Source of the DNA: Acinetobacter sp.
Lineage (GTDB): Bacteria; Pseudomonadota; Gammaproteobacteria; Pseudomonadales; Moraxellaceae
NCBI GenBank assembly: GCA_030523805.1
Contig: JAUNHS010000041.1
Span: 1 to 7,327 of the forward strand
DNA length: 7,327 bases
Direction of reading: 5' to 3'
The notes under the pieces were generated by a model. That model made no database searches and was not told the DNA's origin. It saw nothing but the letters and a program-made list of their open reading frames with translations. Position numbers and translations under genes: made by a program. This document shows, piece by piece, positions 1 through 7,260 of this stretch (its first letter is position 1; the number at the start of each line of letters is the position of its first letter).

Positions 1-197
1 GAGATGAATTATTGGGCTTTAATCCACAGCAAATGTGGCTTTTGGTGGCAATTTGCCTGTGTTCGGTGCTGTTTTTGTATGTGGGAATGAAGTTACGAGC
101 CTATTTGAGTTTATCTTTATTTAAGCAATTGATTTATTTGGTTTTATTTTTATTGTCTATTAAAACGGCTTATAGTGGCGTAATGATGTTGGGGTAA
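1..197 (+). CDS. C-terminal end of a membrane permease, probably TSUP (TauE/SafE) family; 5' end outside the window
   Basis: The reading frame is open from the window edge (first full codon at position 3) to a TAA at 195-197, so this is the last ~64 residues of a longer protein. An in-frame TTG at 12 is not a credible start. The visible part has two hydrophobic segments: roughly MWLLVAICLCSVLFLYVGM, and after a short basic loop (KLRAYLSLSLFKQ) LIYLVLFLLSIKTAYSGVMML. A pair of helices joined by a 'G-x-K/R-L-R...L...F+' loop and ending a few residues after the last helix is typical of the C-terminus of TSUP-family permeases, which export sulfite, sulfonates or related anions across the inner membrane. 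Family assignment from this short tail is tentative, and the substrate cannot be inferred. It converges with the minus-strand gene at 237-629. Confidence 0.5.
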   Translation, partial: DELLGFNPQQMWLLVAICLCSVLFLYVGMKLRAYLSLSLFKQLIYLVLFLLSIKTAYSGVMMLG

Positions 198-222
198 AAG
201 CCGCTCAAAAGAACGGCTTTTA
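195..222. terminator. Hairpin between convergent genes, probable bidirectional terminator
   Basis: TAAAAGCCG (195-203) pairs perfectly with CGGCTTTTA (214-222) around a 10-nt loop. The stem begins on the stop codon of the plus-strand permease gene and lies 14 nt beyond the stop of the minus-strand gene. On either strand the 3' arm ends in TTTTA, so it can serve both transcripts. There is no further T-run beyond the stem, so strength is uncertain. Confidence 0.65.
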
Positions 223-236
223 TAGAGCAGAATGTA

Positions 237-629
237 TTAACACGCCATTGCATAAGGACGTTCAAAAATAGATTCTACTTGTTCAAATTGAATGCTACAC
301 GGTGTAGATTGCACTTCACAAGCATAACGATTAATCGCATCTTCTAATTGTGCCAAGAAATTTTCATAGGTCTCACTAAAAAATTCAAGATCCAGCAAAT
401 CCATACGTTCTACATGCACACAATTAAAACGCCCAATAAAATCTAGCATTAAGTCCTGTACTTCACGGTTGGTATAATAAATCAAATAACTTGCCGCAGA
501 GCCACAGTGCAAGCACCCTTTTTCCAAATAAATTTCATCATTATTCAACCAACAGCATTGTAAAGTAAAAAATGCACGAATGGCTTCAGTCGCCAAAGTC
601 GTGGTGTTTGTAAGGTTTGGTGTCGTCAT
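237..629 (-). CDS. Unrecognised small cysteine-rich protein, probably Fur-regulated
   Basis: This is a 130-residue protein that I cannot assign to a family. The first ~14 residues are Thr/Asn-rich and probably flexible; no signal peptide or membrane segment is visible, so a cytosolic location is likely. It has eight cysteines: adjacent C25-C26, a CxxC knuckle at 39-42 (CLHCG), C70, C104, C111 and a C-terminal C130. H41 and H72 lie near two of them. That pattern could bind a metal or Fe-S cluster or act in thiol chemistry, but this is inference. The middle and C-terminal parts are acidic and look helical (for example residues 77-101). The ATG at 629 is preceded by a modest Shine-Dalgarno match (GTGAG, 638-642, 8-nt spacing). 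A near-consensus Fur box and a candidate promoter lie just upstream, suggesting expression under iron limitation. The gene has its own terminator on each side, so it appears monocistronic. Confidence 0.8.
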   Translation of the reverse strand: MTTPNLTNTTTLATEAIRAFFTLQCCWLNNDEIYLEKGCLHCGSAASYLIYYTNREVQDLMLDFIGRFNCVHVERMDLLDLEFFSETYENFLAQLEDAINRYACEVQSTPCSIQFEQVESIFERPYAMAC

Positions 630-661
630 TGTTGATACTCACTATTAAAATTAAGAATTTA

Positions 662-680
662 GATAATCATTATCATTTAT
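662..680. promoter_or_regulatory. Fur box (iron-responsive operator)
   Basis: GATAATCATTATCATTTAT on the plus strand matches the 19-bp Fur consensus GATAATGATAATCATTATC at 14 positions; read on the minus strand it matches at 15. It contains the overlapping ATGATAATGATTATC repeats typical of real Fur sites. It lies 33-51 nt upstream of the start codon at 629 and immediately downstream of a candidate -10 box, so Fur-Fe(II) bound here would block transcription start. Confidence 0.75.
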
Positions 681-683
681 TAA

Positions 684-712
684 ATAGTAGAGCATTCATC
701 ATCAAAAATCAA
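684..712 (-). promoter_or_regulatory. Candidate sigma-70 promoter of the Cys-rich gene
   Basis: On the minus strand, TTGATT (707-712, 4/6 to TTGACA) is separated by 17 bp from TACTAT (684-689, 4/6 to TATAAT). The expected start of transcription, near 677, falls inside the Fur box, which fits a repressor site. The hexamers are only moderate and the region is AT-rich, so another nearby pair (including one overlapping the Fur box) could be the real promoter. Confidence 0.4.
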
Positions 713-806
713 ATGTCGCTAACTCATTCAAATTATTTTGAAAATTATAAAAAGCATTGCTAAATGGTTGATTTTATTCTAATAAAAAATACGATGATTT
801 TGTATG

Positions 807-853
807 AAAAAACAGCAATTAAAATGATGGTGTAAACATCTTTTTAATTGCTG
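807..853 (-). terminator. Strong intrinsic terminator of the envZ transcript
   Basis: CAGCAATTAAAA (813-824) pairs perfectly with TTTTAATTGCTG (842-853). After a T-T mismatch, GATG (826-829) pairs with CATC (837-840) around a 7-nt loop. Read on the minus strand, this 16-bp stem is followed directly by six T residues (807-812). It begins 18 nt after the envZ stop codon. It should insulate the downstream Fur-controlled gene from envZ readthrough. Confidence 0.85.
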
Positions 854-871
854 ACGGATCGTGTTGCTGAA

Positions 872-2299
872 TTATGCTGTTTCATCAGCATCATTGGCTT
901 TTAAAAGCTCAATCGGCAATAAAATCATCACTTCTAAACCACCTTCGGCACGGTTTTGGATTTTGATTTGCCCATGATGAATATCTACAATTCGTTTCAC
1001 AATGGCAAGTCCTAAACCACTGCCTTGAATGGTACGTGCGGCATTGCCACGCACAAAAGGTTGCATGAGTGCTTCAATTTGATCTTCTGGAATGCCTTCG
1101 CCGTGATCGCTGACTTTTACAATTAAATGCTGTTGTTCCACATAAGCGGCAAGGTCAATTGGTTCTGCACCATAGCGTTTGGCATTGTTAATAAGATTGG
1201 CAATTAAGCGTTTAAATGACAAACTTCGCATCATCAATAGCGGCAACGGCTGGGCTGTAAAGGTCATTTGTAATGGTTTAAATTGAATGACGAGTTCTTG
1301 CAATAAGGTATTGATATTGGTCGGTTTAAGTTCTTCATCAGAGCCATCACGCATATATGAAATGAATTGCTCTAAAATAGCGTCCATATCATCTACATCG
1401 TAAATTAGACCTTCTTTGAGAAATTCATCAGGCAACATTTCAGCGGTAATGCGAATACGAGTTAAAGGCGTGCGTAAGTCGTGCGAAATACCTGCCAGCA
1501 TAATTTGACGGTCTTTTTCGGTTTGTTCAAGGTTAGACATCAGATGATTAAAAGCAATATTCACTTGGCGAATTTCTACAGGGCCATGTGTCGTTTGCAA
1601 ATAGGGTGCAGCACCTGTACGGCTATACAGATTGGCAGTGTCCTGTAAGCGACGTAATGGGCGGTTTTGCTGTCGTACTAAAATCAGTACAATGAGCATG
1701 GTCAAAATAGGTACACCAAGCAGCCACGCTAATAATAATTCCAAGCTATAATTTGCATAAGCGTGGAGTGGTTCATAGAGCCAATGACCATTCATGGTTG
1801 GCGTTTGCACCCAAATGCGTGGTGTAGGCTTAAATTGGAAATAAACCGTAACTTCTTCGGTAGTATTTAATTCTCTGGCTAGGGCTTGCTCAATGCGATT
1901 GGTGAAAAAGTCAGCAATAATTTTTTCACGGATTTGTGGGTATTGAGCAGGGTCGGTAACATATTTTACGCCCAACTGTTGCTCCAACCATGCTTGAGTA
2001 TCTATATCTTGTTGATTTTTATGATTAACTACACGTAAATCTTTATTTTGTAATAATTCTAATTCTATAGATAAATAGCGTGCGTGTTGCTGAATTTCTG
2101 GTAAATATAAGGTTCGCCAAAACAGCCACAATGACATTAAAAGGCTAAACATAACCACAAAACTCACCAAAATTGTGGTACGCATAGCCGATGAGCGTGG
2201 TTTGATTTTATCTAAAAAGCGTTCAAAAGGGGTACGCTTTTGTTCTACATAACGTGAAGATGATGTTACACTTTGTGGGGAAATAGGATCTAGTTTCAT
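872..2299 (-). CDS. envZ: EnvZ-type sensor histidine kinase
   Basis: This inner-membrane sensor kinase/phosphatase controls OmpR phosphorylation. At 475 residues it is slightly longer than E. coli EnvZ (450), mostly from a ~40-residue cytoplasmic N-terminus. Order of parts: basic N-terminus; TM1 about 41-66; periplasmic sensor region about 67-184; TM2 about 186-208; HAMP linker about 209-262; DHp domain with phosphoacceptor H273 in AGISHDLRTPLTRIR, nearly identical to the E. coli motif; HATPase domain with N-box NLINNAKRYG (368-377), G1 DHGEGIP (398-404), QPFVRG (413-418) and G2 GSGLGLAIVKRIV (426-438). All key catalytic motifs are intact. The ATG at 2299 lacks a clear Shine-Dalgarno sequence, and no alternative start occurs upstream before an in-frame stop. 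It follows ompR, but a 97-nt spacer with a terminator-like hairpin lies between them, unlike the overlapping E. coli pair. Confidence 0.95.
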   Translation of the reverse strand: MKLDPISPQSVTSSSRYVEQKRTPFERFLDKIKPRSSAMRTTILVSFVVMFSLLMSLWLFWRTLYLPEIQQHARYLSIELELLQNKDLRVVNHKNQQDIDTQAWLEQQLGVKYVTDPAQYPQIREKIIADFFTNRIEQALARELNTTEEVTVYFQFKPTPRIWVQTPTMNGHWLYEPLHAYANYSLELLLAWLLGVPILTMLIVLILVRQQNRPLRRLQDTANLYSRTGAAPYLQTTHGPVEIRQVNIAFNHLMSNLEQTEKDRQIMLAGISHDLRTPLTRIRITAEMLPDEFLKEGLIYDVDDMDAILEQFISYMRDGSDEELKPTNINTLLQELVIQFKPLQMTFTAQPLPLLMMRSLSFKRLIANLINNAKRYGAEPIDLAAYVEQQHLIVKVSDHGEGIPEDQIEALMQPFVRGNAARTIQGSGLGLAIVKRIVDIHHGQIKIQNRAEGGLEVMILLPIELLKANDADETA

Positions 2300-2316
2300 G
2301 ATGGTGCAAACATTAG

Positions 2317-2322
2317 ATTGTA
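2317..2322 (-). promoter_or_regulatory. Possible -10 box of an envZ-proximal promoter
   Basis: TACAAT on the minus strand matches TATAAT at 5 of 6 positions and lies 17 nt upstream of the envZ ATG, just beyond the ompR-envZ hairpin. At 17-bp spacing the -35 position (2340-2345) reads TTATTA, only 3/6. Transcription from here would start about 10 nt before the ATG, giving an almost leaderless mRNA. This is weak evidence in AT-rich sequence. Confidence 0.25.
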
Positions 2323-2340
2323 GATAAGGTAAGAATAAAT

Positions 2341-2370
2341 AATAAAGCCCCTAAACAACAATTTAGGGGC
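2341..2370 (-). terminator. Terminator-like hairpin (attenuator) between ompR and envZ
   Basis: GCCCCTAAA (2347-2355) and TTTAGGGGC (2362-2370) form a perfect 9-bp stem with a 6-nt loop. On the minus strand the stem is followed by TTTATTATTTATT, a T-rich but interrupted tail. It lies 25 nt after the ompR stop and about 47 nt before the envZ start. Its form is that of an intrinsic terminator of moderate strength, so a fraction of ompR transcripts probably end here. Confidence 0.7.
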
Positions 2371-2395
2371 AGTATCAATTGCTTTGGCTTAGAAA

Positions 2396-3154
2396 TTATT
2401 CGCCATCTGGGACAAAAACATAACCCACACCCCAAACCGTTTGGATATAACGTGCCGATGTTGGATCTTCTTCAATTAAGCGACGTAAGCGAGAAATTTG
2501 TACATCAATAGAACGCTCCATTGCTCCCCATTCACGCCCACGAGCCAAATTCATCAGCTTATCTCGTGTTAATGATTGGCGTGGGTGTTCTACCAACGCC
2601 TTTAAGACAGCAAATTCACCTGTAGTTAAGATAATGGTTTGCTCATCTTTACTTAATGTGCGTGTAGATAAATCTAAAGACCAAGGCCCAAATTGCACGA
2701 CTTCACCTTGCTGGCGACTTGGTGCTCCAGGCACATCACGCACTTGACGACGCAAGACTGCACGAATACGAGCCAATAATTCATTAGGATTAAATGGTTT
2801 TGCTAAATAATCATCTGCACCTGCATTTAAACCATTAATACGGTCGGCATCGCTACCACGAGCGGTAAGCATGATGATTGGTGTTTCCACACCTTCTTGG
2901 CGTAGGCGTTCGCAAATTTGCAAGCCATCTTCTTCAGGAAGCATAAAGTCTAGCACAATGAGAGAGAAAAGCTCACGTTGTAAAAAACGATCCATTTGCC
3001 CAGCATCATGTGCTGTACGCACTACAAAGCCTTTATCTTCCAAAAAGCGTTGCAATAAAGTGCGTAGGCGAACATCATCATCTACAATGAGAATGCGTTC
3101 TACACGGCTTGTTTCTGGTTCATTTACACTGATGTTGTGTTCTTGTTCGCTCAT
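2396..3154 (-). CDS. ompR: OmpR-family response regulator
   Basis: This is a cytoplasmic DNA-binding response regulator and partner of EnvZ; in relatives it controls porin and envelope genes in response to osmolarity. It is 252 residues, against 239 for E. coli OmpR, with an extra ~15 residues at the acidic N-terminus. The receiver domain (about 19-135) has the acidic cluster DDD (25-27), phosphoacceptor D69 in VLDFMLPEEDG, T97 in MLTARG and K119 in KPF. The winged-helix effector domain (about 150-249) ends in the family-typical SIDVQISRLRRLIEEDP...YIQTVWGVGYVFVP. The linker between them is about 15 residues. The ATG at 3154 has a good ribosome-binding site (AGGAG, 3160-3164, 5-nt spacing) and an extended -10 promoter close upstream. 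The next gene on the strand is envZ. Everything needed for function is present. Confidence 0.96.
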   Translation of the reverse strand: MSEQEHNISVNEPETSRVERILIVDDDVRLRTLLQRFLEDKGFVVRTAHDAGQMDRFLQRELFSLIVLDFMLPEEDGLQICERLRQEGVETPIIMLTARGSDADRINGLNAGADDYLAKPFNPNELLARIRAVLRRQVRDVPGAPSRQQGEVVQFGPWSLDLSTRTLSKDEQTIILTTGEFAVLKALVEHPRQSLTRDKLMNLARGREWGAMERSIDVQISRLRRLIEEDPTSARYIQTVWGVGYVFVPDGE

Positions 3155-3159
3155 GGTTG

Positions 3160-3164
3160 CTCCT
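3160..3164 (-). promoter_or_regulatory. Ribosome-binding site of ompR
   Basis: AGGAG on the minus strand lies 5 nt before the ATG at 3154. It fixes that start, and it contrasts with the poor site in front of envZ. Confidence 0.75.
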
Positions 3165-3181
3165 ACTCATTGTTTTGTACA

Positions 3182-3190
3182 ATTATATCA
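3182..3190 (-). promoter_or_regulatory. Extended -10 promoter of ompR
   Basis: The minus strand reads TGATATAAT: a perfect TATAAT (3182-3187) with the TGN extension. No good -35 hexamer is present at 16-18 bp, as is usual for extended -10 promoters. Transcription would start near 3175, giving a leader of about 20 nt that carries the AGGAG site. Confidence 0.6.
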
Positions 3191-3313
3191 AAACCTTGTC
3201 TATAGATAATAAAAGGAACGATGCTTTTTGTCTAGTTAGGAATGCGACTGATCACACAATTTAACAATAGCAAATCATTTTTTTAAACAAAGTTTCAATA
3301 TTGATTTTAGTGA

Positions 3314-3805
3314 TTAGCTTAAACGTACTGCCTGCTGACCTGCAGGTGTTACTTTAAAAATTTCCACTTCAAAGCTGATATTTTTACTGGCTAAAGGGTG
3401 ATTAAAATCTACTTCAGTAATATCATCATTGACCGATTTGACTACACCAACCAAAGTGGTTTTGGCTTTATCTTCAAATTCAATCATTTCGCCAAGTTCT
3501 GGGCGTTTGTCAAATTTGACCGTATCAAATTTTTGTACATTGTCAGGATTCCATTCGCCAAAGGCTTCTTCAGGGGGTAAATGCACGGTACGACGGTCGC
3601 CTGCACGCAAGCCAAATAGGGCTTTTTCAAAGCCTTCAAGCAAATTGCCATCGCCAATCACAAGGCTGACAGGCTCGGCACGGCTACGGGTGTTGTCAAT
3701 TTCTACGCCATTTTCTAGGCTAACGGAAAAGTGAAGCTCTACTTTTGAGCCGTGTTCTACACGGATTTCATCGTTGGGTAAGATGGTGTTGAATGGTTCT
3801 GACAT
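3314..3805 (-). CDS. fkpB: FKBP-type peptidyl-prolyl cis-trans isomerase, SlpA/FkpB type
   Basis: This is a cytoplasmic prolyl isomerase and probable folding chaperone of the SlpA (FkpB) group; its physiological clients are not established. It is 163 residues against 149 in E. coli SlpA. The FKBP half-domain (about 18-75) carries VELHFSVSLENGVEIDNT, then PVSLVIGDGNLLEGFEKALFGLRAGDRRTVHLPPEEAFGE. An insert-in-flap chaperone domain (about 79-140) follows, with DFNHPLASKNISFEVEIFKV closing the FKBP fold. The GDGNLLEGFE and DFNHPLA signatures are typical of this group. The ATG at 3805 has only a weak Shine-Dalgarno match, so translation may depend on lspA 30 nt upstream. No convincing terminator follows the gene before the ompR promoter. 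In E. coli this gene follows lspA and precedes ispH; here ompR takes the ispH place. Confidence 0.93.
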   Translation of the reverse strand: MSEPFNTILPNDEIRVEHGSKVELHFSVSLENGVEIDNTRSRAEPVSLVIGDGNLLEGFEKALFGLRAGDRRTVHLPPEEAFGEWNPDNVQKFDTVKFDKRPELGEMIEFEDKAKTTLVGVVKSVNDDITEVDFNHPLASKNISFEVEIFKVTPAGQQAVRLS

Positions 3806-3835
3806 GAAGTGTACTCTAAATCATTGAATAAAAGA

Positions 3836-4354
3836 TTATTTTTTATCCGCTTTATTCCGCTTACTTTCTAAAAACAGCGAATCAATCAGCAATAAAATCG
3901 CCCCTAATGTGATGGCACAGTCGGCAATATTAAAAATCGGAAAATGCGAATCGCCCCAATACACATGAATAAAATCAACCACATGACCGAGCGTTACACG
4001 GTCAATCAAATTACCCACAGCACCCCCTAAAATCAGTGCCAATGCCATCGGTAAAATGACCAATTTTGGAGATAAACGCAACAGCCAAAAGATAAAAATC
4101 AAGGACATTCCACTGGCAAGGGCAACAAAGAAATATTGCTGCCAACCCCCTGCGGTAGAAAGAAAGCTAAATGCTGCCCCTGTATTGTACGCCAATGTCC
4201 AATTCAGCAAAGGCATCACAGGCACAGGCTCGTGAAAAGTCAAATAGGTTTCAGCAAGCCATTTCGTCCATTGATCCAGCACAATGGCAAGGGCAGACAA
4301 CCCAAGCCACAGTGCATTACGCCAGTGTATTTTTTTTGATGATGGATTAGGCAT
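3836..4354 (-). CDS. lspA: Lipoprotein signal peptidase (signal peptidase II)
   Basis: This integral inner-membrane aspartyl protease removes the signal peptide from diacylglyceryl-modified prolipoproteins, the second step of lipoprotein maturation. It has 172 residues, normal for the family. Four membrane helices are visible (about 14-34, 73-93, 99-117, 142-161). Conserved motifs are DQWTKW (27-32), NTGAAFSFL (57-65), [10 protein letters not shown] (110-119), VVDFIHVYW (125-133) and FNIADCAI (141-148). By alignment with E. coli LspA the catalytic dyad is D127 and D145. The C-terminus is a short Lys-rich cytoplasmic tail. The start overlaps the end of ileS by 8 nt, and the ribosome-binding site AGGAGAA (4365-4371) is inside ileS, indicating co-transcription and probably coupled translation. 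The ileS-lspA pairing is widespread in proteobacteria. Confidence 0.97.
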   Translation of the reverse strand: MPNPSSKKIHWRNALWLGLSALAIVLDQWTKWLAETYLTFHEPVPVMPLLNWTLAYNTGAAFSFLSTAGGWQQYFFVALASGMSLIFIFWLLRLSPKLVILPMALALILGGAVGNLIDRVTLGHVVDFIHVYWGDSHFPIFNIADCAITLGAILLLIDSLFLESKRNKADKK

Positions 4355-7187
4355 AACGACGCACTTCTCCTGCCCCTGCCACGTTAATCACACAGCGACC
4401 ACATAAGCCTGTATGCCCTGCGTGCGTATTAACATCAGGTAAAACGTGCCAACATCTTGCACATTTTTCGCCATCAGCGGTTGAGATTTTCACATTTAAA
4501 CCGTCTAAATCGCTGCTTTCGCCTTGTGTCGCATCAAATTCATGCACCACTACTTGCGATGTAATGAGTACAAAACGCAATTCATCGCCCAAACGGTCAA
4601 GCACAGCTTTAAGTTCAGCATTCGCCCAAAGCTCTACTTTTGCCGATAAATTACCACCAATCACTTTGGCATTACGAGCATTTTCAATGTGTTTATTAAT
4701 CGCTGATTTGACATTGAGCAAGGTTTGCCAATCTTGTTCGCTCAAGGCATTGGCTTGGCTTGCTGTCGGTAAGGCATACCATTCTGCAGTAAATACATAT
4801 TTTTCATTTTGCTGTGGAATTAATGCCCACGCTTCTTGAGCGGTAAAACTCAAAATTGGACTAATCCAACGCACAAAGGCATTCACTACATGATACAACG
4901 CTGTTTGAGCTGAACGACGTGCTTGTGAATCGGCTTTGGTGGTGTATTGACGGTCTTTGATGATGTCTAAATAGAAACCACCCAAATCATTAATACAGAA
5001 ATTGGTAACAGCACTCACAACTGCGTGGAAATTCATGTCGTGATAGGCTTGCGTAATCACATTTTGCACGTCATTGGCACGCTGTAAAATGTATTGATCT
5101 AAAGCAATCAATTCATCTACAGGCATTAAATCACGGCTTGGTTCAAAGCCATTTAAATTCGCCAATAAGAAACGCAAGGTATTACGAATACGACGATAAC
5201 TGTCGCTGACACGAGCAAAAACTGTATCACTAGCCGCAATTTCATAACGATAATCGCTAGACGCAACGTATAAACGCAAACCGTCTGCACCAAGTTTTTT
5301 GATTAAATCGTCAAATGGAATGTAATTGCCCAAAGATTTTGACAATTTACGACCATTTTCATCCACCGTAAAACCGTGTGTTAAAACCGATTTGTATGGT
5401 GGGCGATTATGAATCGCCATAGACGTGAGTAATGACGACTGGAACCAACCACGATGTTGGTCAGAACCTTCCAAATATAAATCGGCAGGGCTGTTTAATT
5501 CATCACGCTGTTCTAATACGCCATAATGCGTTGTGCCTGAGTCAAACCAAACATCTAGCGTATCGCTGATGGCACGATATTGCTCGGCATCATCGCCCAA
5601 TAAGGTTTTGGCATCAAGATTAAACCACGCATCAATGCCTGATTGCTCAATCAATTTCGCTACATCTTCAATCAATTCTGCGGTGCGTGGGTGCAATTCG
5701 TTGGTGTCTTTATGCACAAAAAATGGAATTGGCACGCCCCAAGTACGTTGGCGAGAAATACACCAATCAGGACGACCTTCAATCATTGACTCAATACGTC
5801 CTTGACCCCAATCTGGCACAAATTCAATGTCATTTTGAATGGCATTTAAAGTCGCTTGACGTAAGCCTTTTTGCTCCATGCTGATAAACCATTGTGGCGT
5901 TGCACGGAAAATAATTGGCGTTTTGTGTCGCCAACAGTGTGGATAGCTGTGCGTGATAGTTTTATGCGACCACAACAAGCCTTTATCTTTCAATTCTTGT
6001 AAAATTTGCGGAATAGCTTTATAAATATGCACGCCTGCATACACTGGCGCTGTAGGCAAATACACACCGTTGCCACCGACAGGATTTTCTACTGGAATAG
6101 CATATTTTAACGACACATTATAGTCATCTACACCGTGAGCAGGAGCGGTATGCACTGCACCTGTACCACTATCTGCAGTAACGTGATCGCCCAAAATGAT
6201 TGGTACTTGACGGCTGCTAATCAATGGATGCTGTAATTGTAAATGCTCCAATTTGTCGCCTGTAAGGGTGGCAATGCTGCTAAATTGCTCAATGCCATAA
6301 CGTTGCATTGCTGATTCAGCTAACTCTTGTGCCACGATAAAATGACGCTCGCCGTGAGTGGTTTTAGCTTTGACAATGGCATACACGATTTCAGGGTGCA
6401 ATGAAACAGCCATATTGGCAGGCAATGTCCAAGGCGTTGTCGTCCAAATCACTATTTCCGCTTGACTCGTAATGCTCACGCCTGCACGTTGGCTTAAATC
6501 TGCTATATCTACGACAGCAAAACCAACATCAATCGCTTCCGACTTTTTATCTTCATATTCAACTTCAGCTTCAGCCAATGCCGAACCACAGTCCAAACAC
6601 CAGTTTACAGGCTTTAATCCTGGTTGAATGTGTCCTGCTTGGTAGATTTTTCCCAATGCACGCACAATATCAGCTTCTTGCTTGAAGTTCATGGTCAAAT
6701 AAGGATTGTCCCAATCGCCAAACACGCCCAAGCGTTTAAAATCTTTCTTTTGGATTTCCACTTGTTCTAAAGCGTACTGACGGCAATGCTGACGAAATTC
6801 CGTTGCCGTAATTTTTTCGCCCACTTTACCGACTTTTTCTTCTACTTTTAGCTCAATCGGTAAGCCATGACAGTCCCAACCTGGCACATACGGAGCATCA
6901 AAACCTGCCAATACACGGCTTTTAATAATAATATCTTTTAATACTTTATTGACCGCATGACCCAAGTGAATGCCACCATTGGCATACGGTGGGCCATCAT
7001 GCAAAATATATTTTGGTTTACCTACACGAGATGCACGGATTTTTTGATAAATATCATCAGCATACCAATCTTCAAGCCATTTCACTTCACGCACGGCTAA
7101 GTTGGCTTTCATGGCAAATTCAGTATCAGGTAGGTTTAGGGTGGCTTTATAATCCACGCTTGAAGGATTGGTCTTTTGCTCGCTCAT
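4347..7187 (-). CDS. ileS: Isoleucine--tRNA ligase
   Basis: This cytoplasmic class Ia aminoacyl-tRNA synthetase charges tRNA-Ile with isoleucine. The 946 residues match the usual bacterial length (~940). The HIGH motif is HLGH at 74-77 within [12 protein letters not shown], and the KMSKS loop is KLSKS at 614-618. The CP1 editing domain, which hydrolyses Val-tRNA-Ile, contains [11 protein letters not shown] (248-258) and [16 protein letters not shown] (341-356). The anticodon-binding helical domain is about 690-840. A C-terminal zinc-binding segment carries C909/C912 and C929/C932, typical of the bacterial form with the zinc tail. All functional motifs are intact. The ATG at 7187 has a short GGAA Shine-Dalgarno match (7193-7196). 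No ribF, the usual upstream neighbour in E. coli, is visible in the remaining 140 nt. It is the first visible gene of the ileS-lspA-fkpB unit. Confidence 0.98.
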   Translation of the reverse strand: MSEQKTNPSSVDYKATLNLPDTEFAMKANLAVREVKWLEDWYADDIYQKIRASRVGKPKYILHDGPPYANGGIHLGHAVNKVLKDIIIKSRVLAGFDAPYVPGWDCHGLPIELKVEEKVGKVGEKITATEFRQHCRQYALEQVEIQKKDFKRLGVFGDWDNPYLTMNFKQEADIVRALGKIYQAGHIQPGLKPVNWCLDCGSALAEAEVEYEDKKSEAIDVGFAVVDIADLSQRAGVSITSQAEIVIWTTTPWTLPANMAVSLHPEIVYAIVKAKTTHGERHFIVAQELAESAMQRYGIEQFSSIATLTGDKLEHLQLQHPLISSRQVPIILGDHVTADSGTGAVHTAPAHGVDDYNVSLKYAIPVENPVGGNGVYLPTAPVYAGVHIYKAIPQILQELKDKGLLWSHKTITHSYPHCWRHKTPIIFRATPQWFISMEQKGLRQATLNAIQNDIEFVPDWGQGRIESMIEGRPDWCISRQRTWGVPIPFFVHKDTNELHPRTAELIEDVAKLIEQSGIDAWFNLDAKTLLGDDAEQYRAISDTLDVWFDSGTTHYGVLEQRDELNSPADLYLEGSDQHRGWFQSSLLTSMAIHNRPPYKSVLTHGFTVDENGRKLSKSLGNYIPFDDLIKKLGADGLRLYVASSDYRYEIAASDTVFARVSDSYRRIRNTLRFLLANLNGFEPSRDLMPVDELIALDQYILQRANDVQNVITQAYHDMNFHAVVSAVTNFCINDLGGFYLDIIKDRQYTTKADSQARRSAQTALYHVVNAFVRWISPILSFTAQEAWALIPQQNEKYVFTAEWYALPTASQANALSEQDWQTLLNVKSAINKHIENARNAKVIGGNLSAKVELWANAELKAVLDRLGDELRFVLITSQVVVHEFDATQGESSDLDGLNVKISTADGEKCARCWHVLPDVNTHAGHTGLCGRCVINVAGAGEVRRYA
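4365..4371 (-). promoter_or_regulatory. lspA ribosome-binding site inside ileS
   Basis: AGGAGAA on the minus strand lies 10 nt before the lspA ATG at 4354 and within the last codons of ileS. It supports that start and the 8-nt gene overlap (4347-4354). Confidence 0.7.
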
Positions 7188-7254
7188 AGGATTTCCAGTT
7201 CATCTACCACAAGGGTGAGAAGTGATTAAATTAAAAAATTTTGAAAATGCGTTT

Positions 7255-7260
7255 AGTATA
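7255..7260 (-). promoter_or_regulatory. Possible -10 box of the ileS promoter
   Basis: TATACT on the minus strand (5/6 to TATAAT) lies 67 nt upstream of the ileS ATG. The -35 position at 17 bp reads CCCCCA, which is not a match, and there is no TGN extension, so the call is weak. The 140 nt upstream of ileS are otherwise AT-rich with no gene or T-box-like structure that I can see. Confidence 0.3.

Noticed and set aside
12..197. A complete 61-residue protein starting at TTG 12
   Set aside because: The frame stays open to the window edge and the content reads as the last two helices of a larger permease, so it is a partial gene and not a small complete one.
2871..3209. Plus-strand open frame of 112 codons opposite ompR
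   Set aside because: It is low-complexity, Ser/Arg/Lys-rich and fully antisense to the conserved OmpR receiver domain, as expected for a shadow frame.
3295..3304. Palindrome TCAATATTGA just after the fkpB stop codon, considered as a terminator or operator
   Set aside because: It has no loop and no following T-run on the minus strand, and it is short and AT-rich, so chance is sufficient.
3398..3734. Two overlapping plus-strand frames opposite fkpB
   Set aside because: Both are antisense to a well-conserved FKBP gene and show no domain-like sequence.
4136..4339. Plus-strand frame opposite lspA
   Set aside because: It is antisense to conserved LspA motifs and has no recognisable protein features.
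4564..7189. Four plus-strand frames opposite ileS (4564-4839, 5533-5805, 5687-5884, 6989-7189)
   Set aside because: All are antisense to ileS, unrelated in sequence to known families, and lack credible ribosome-binding context.
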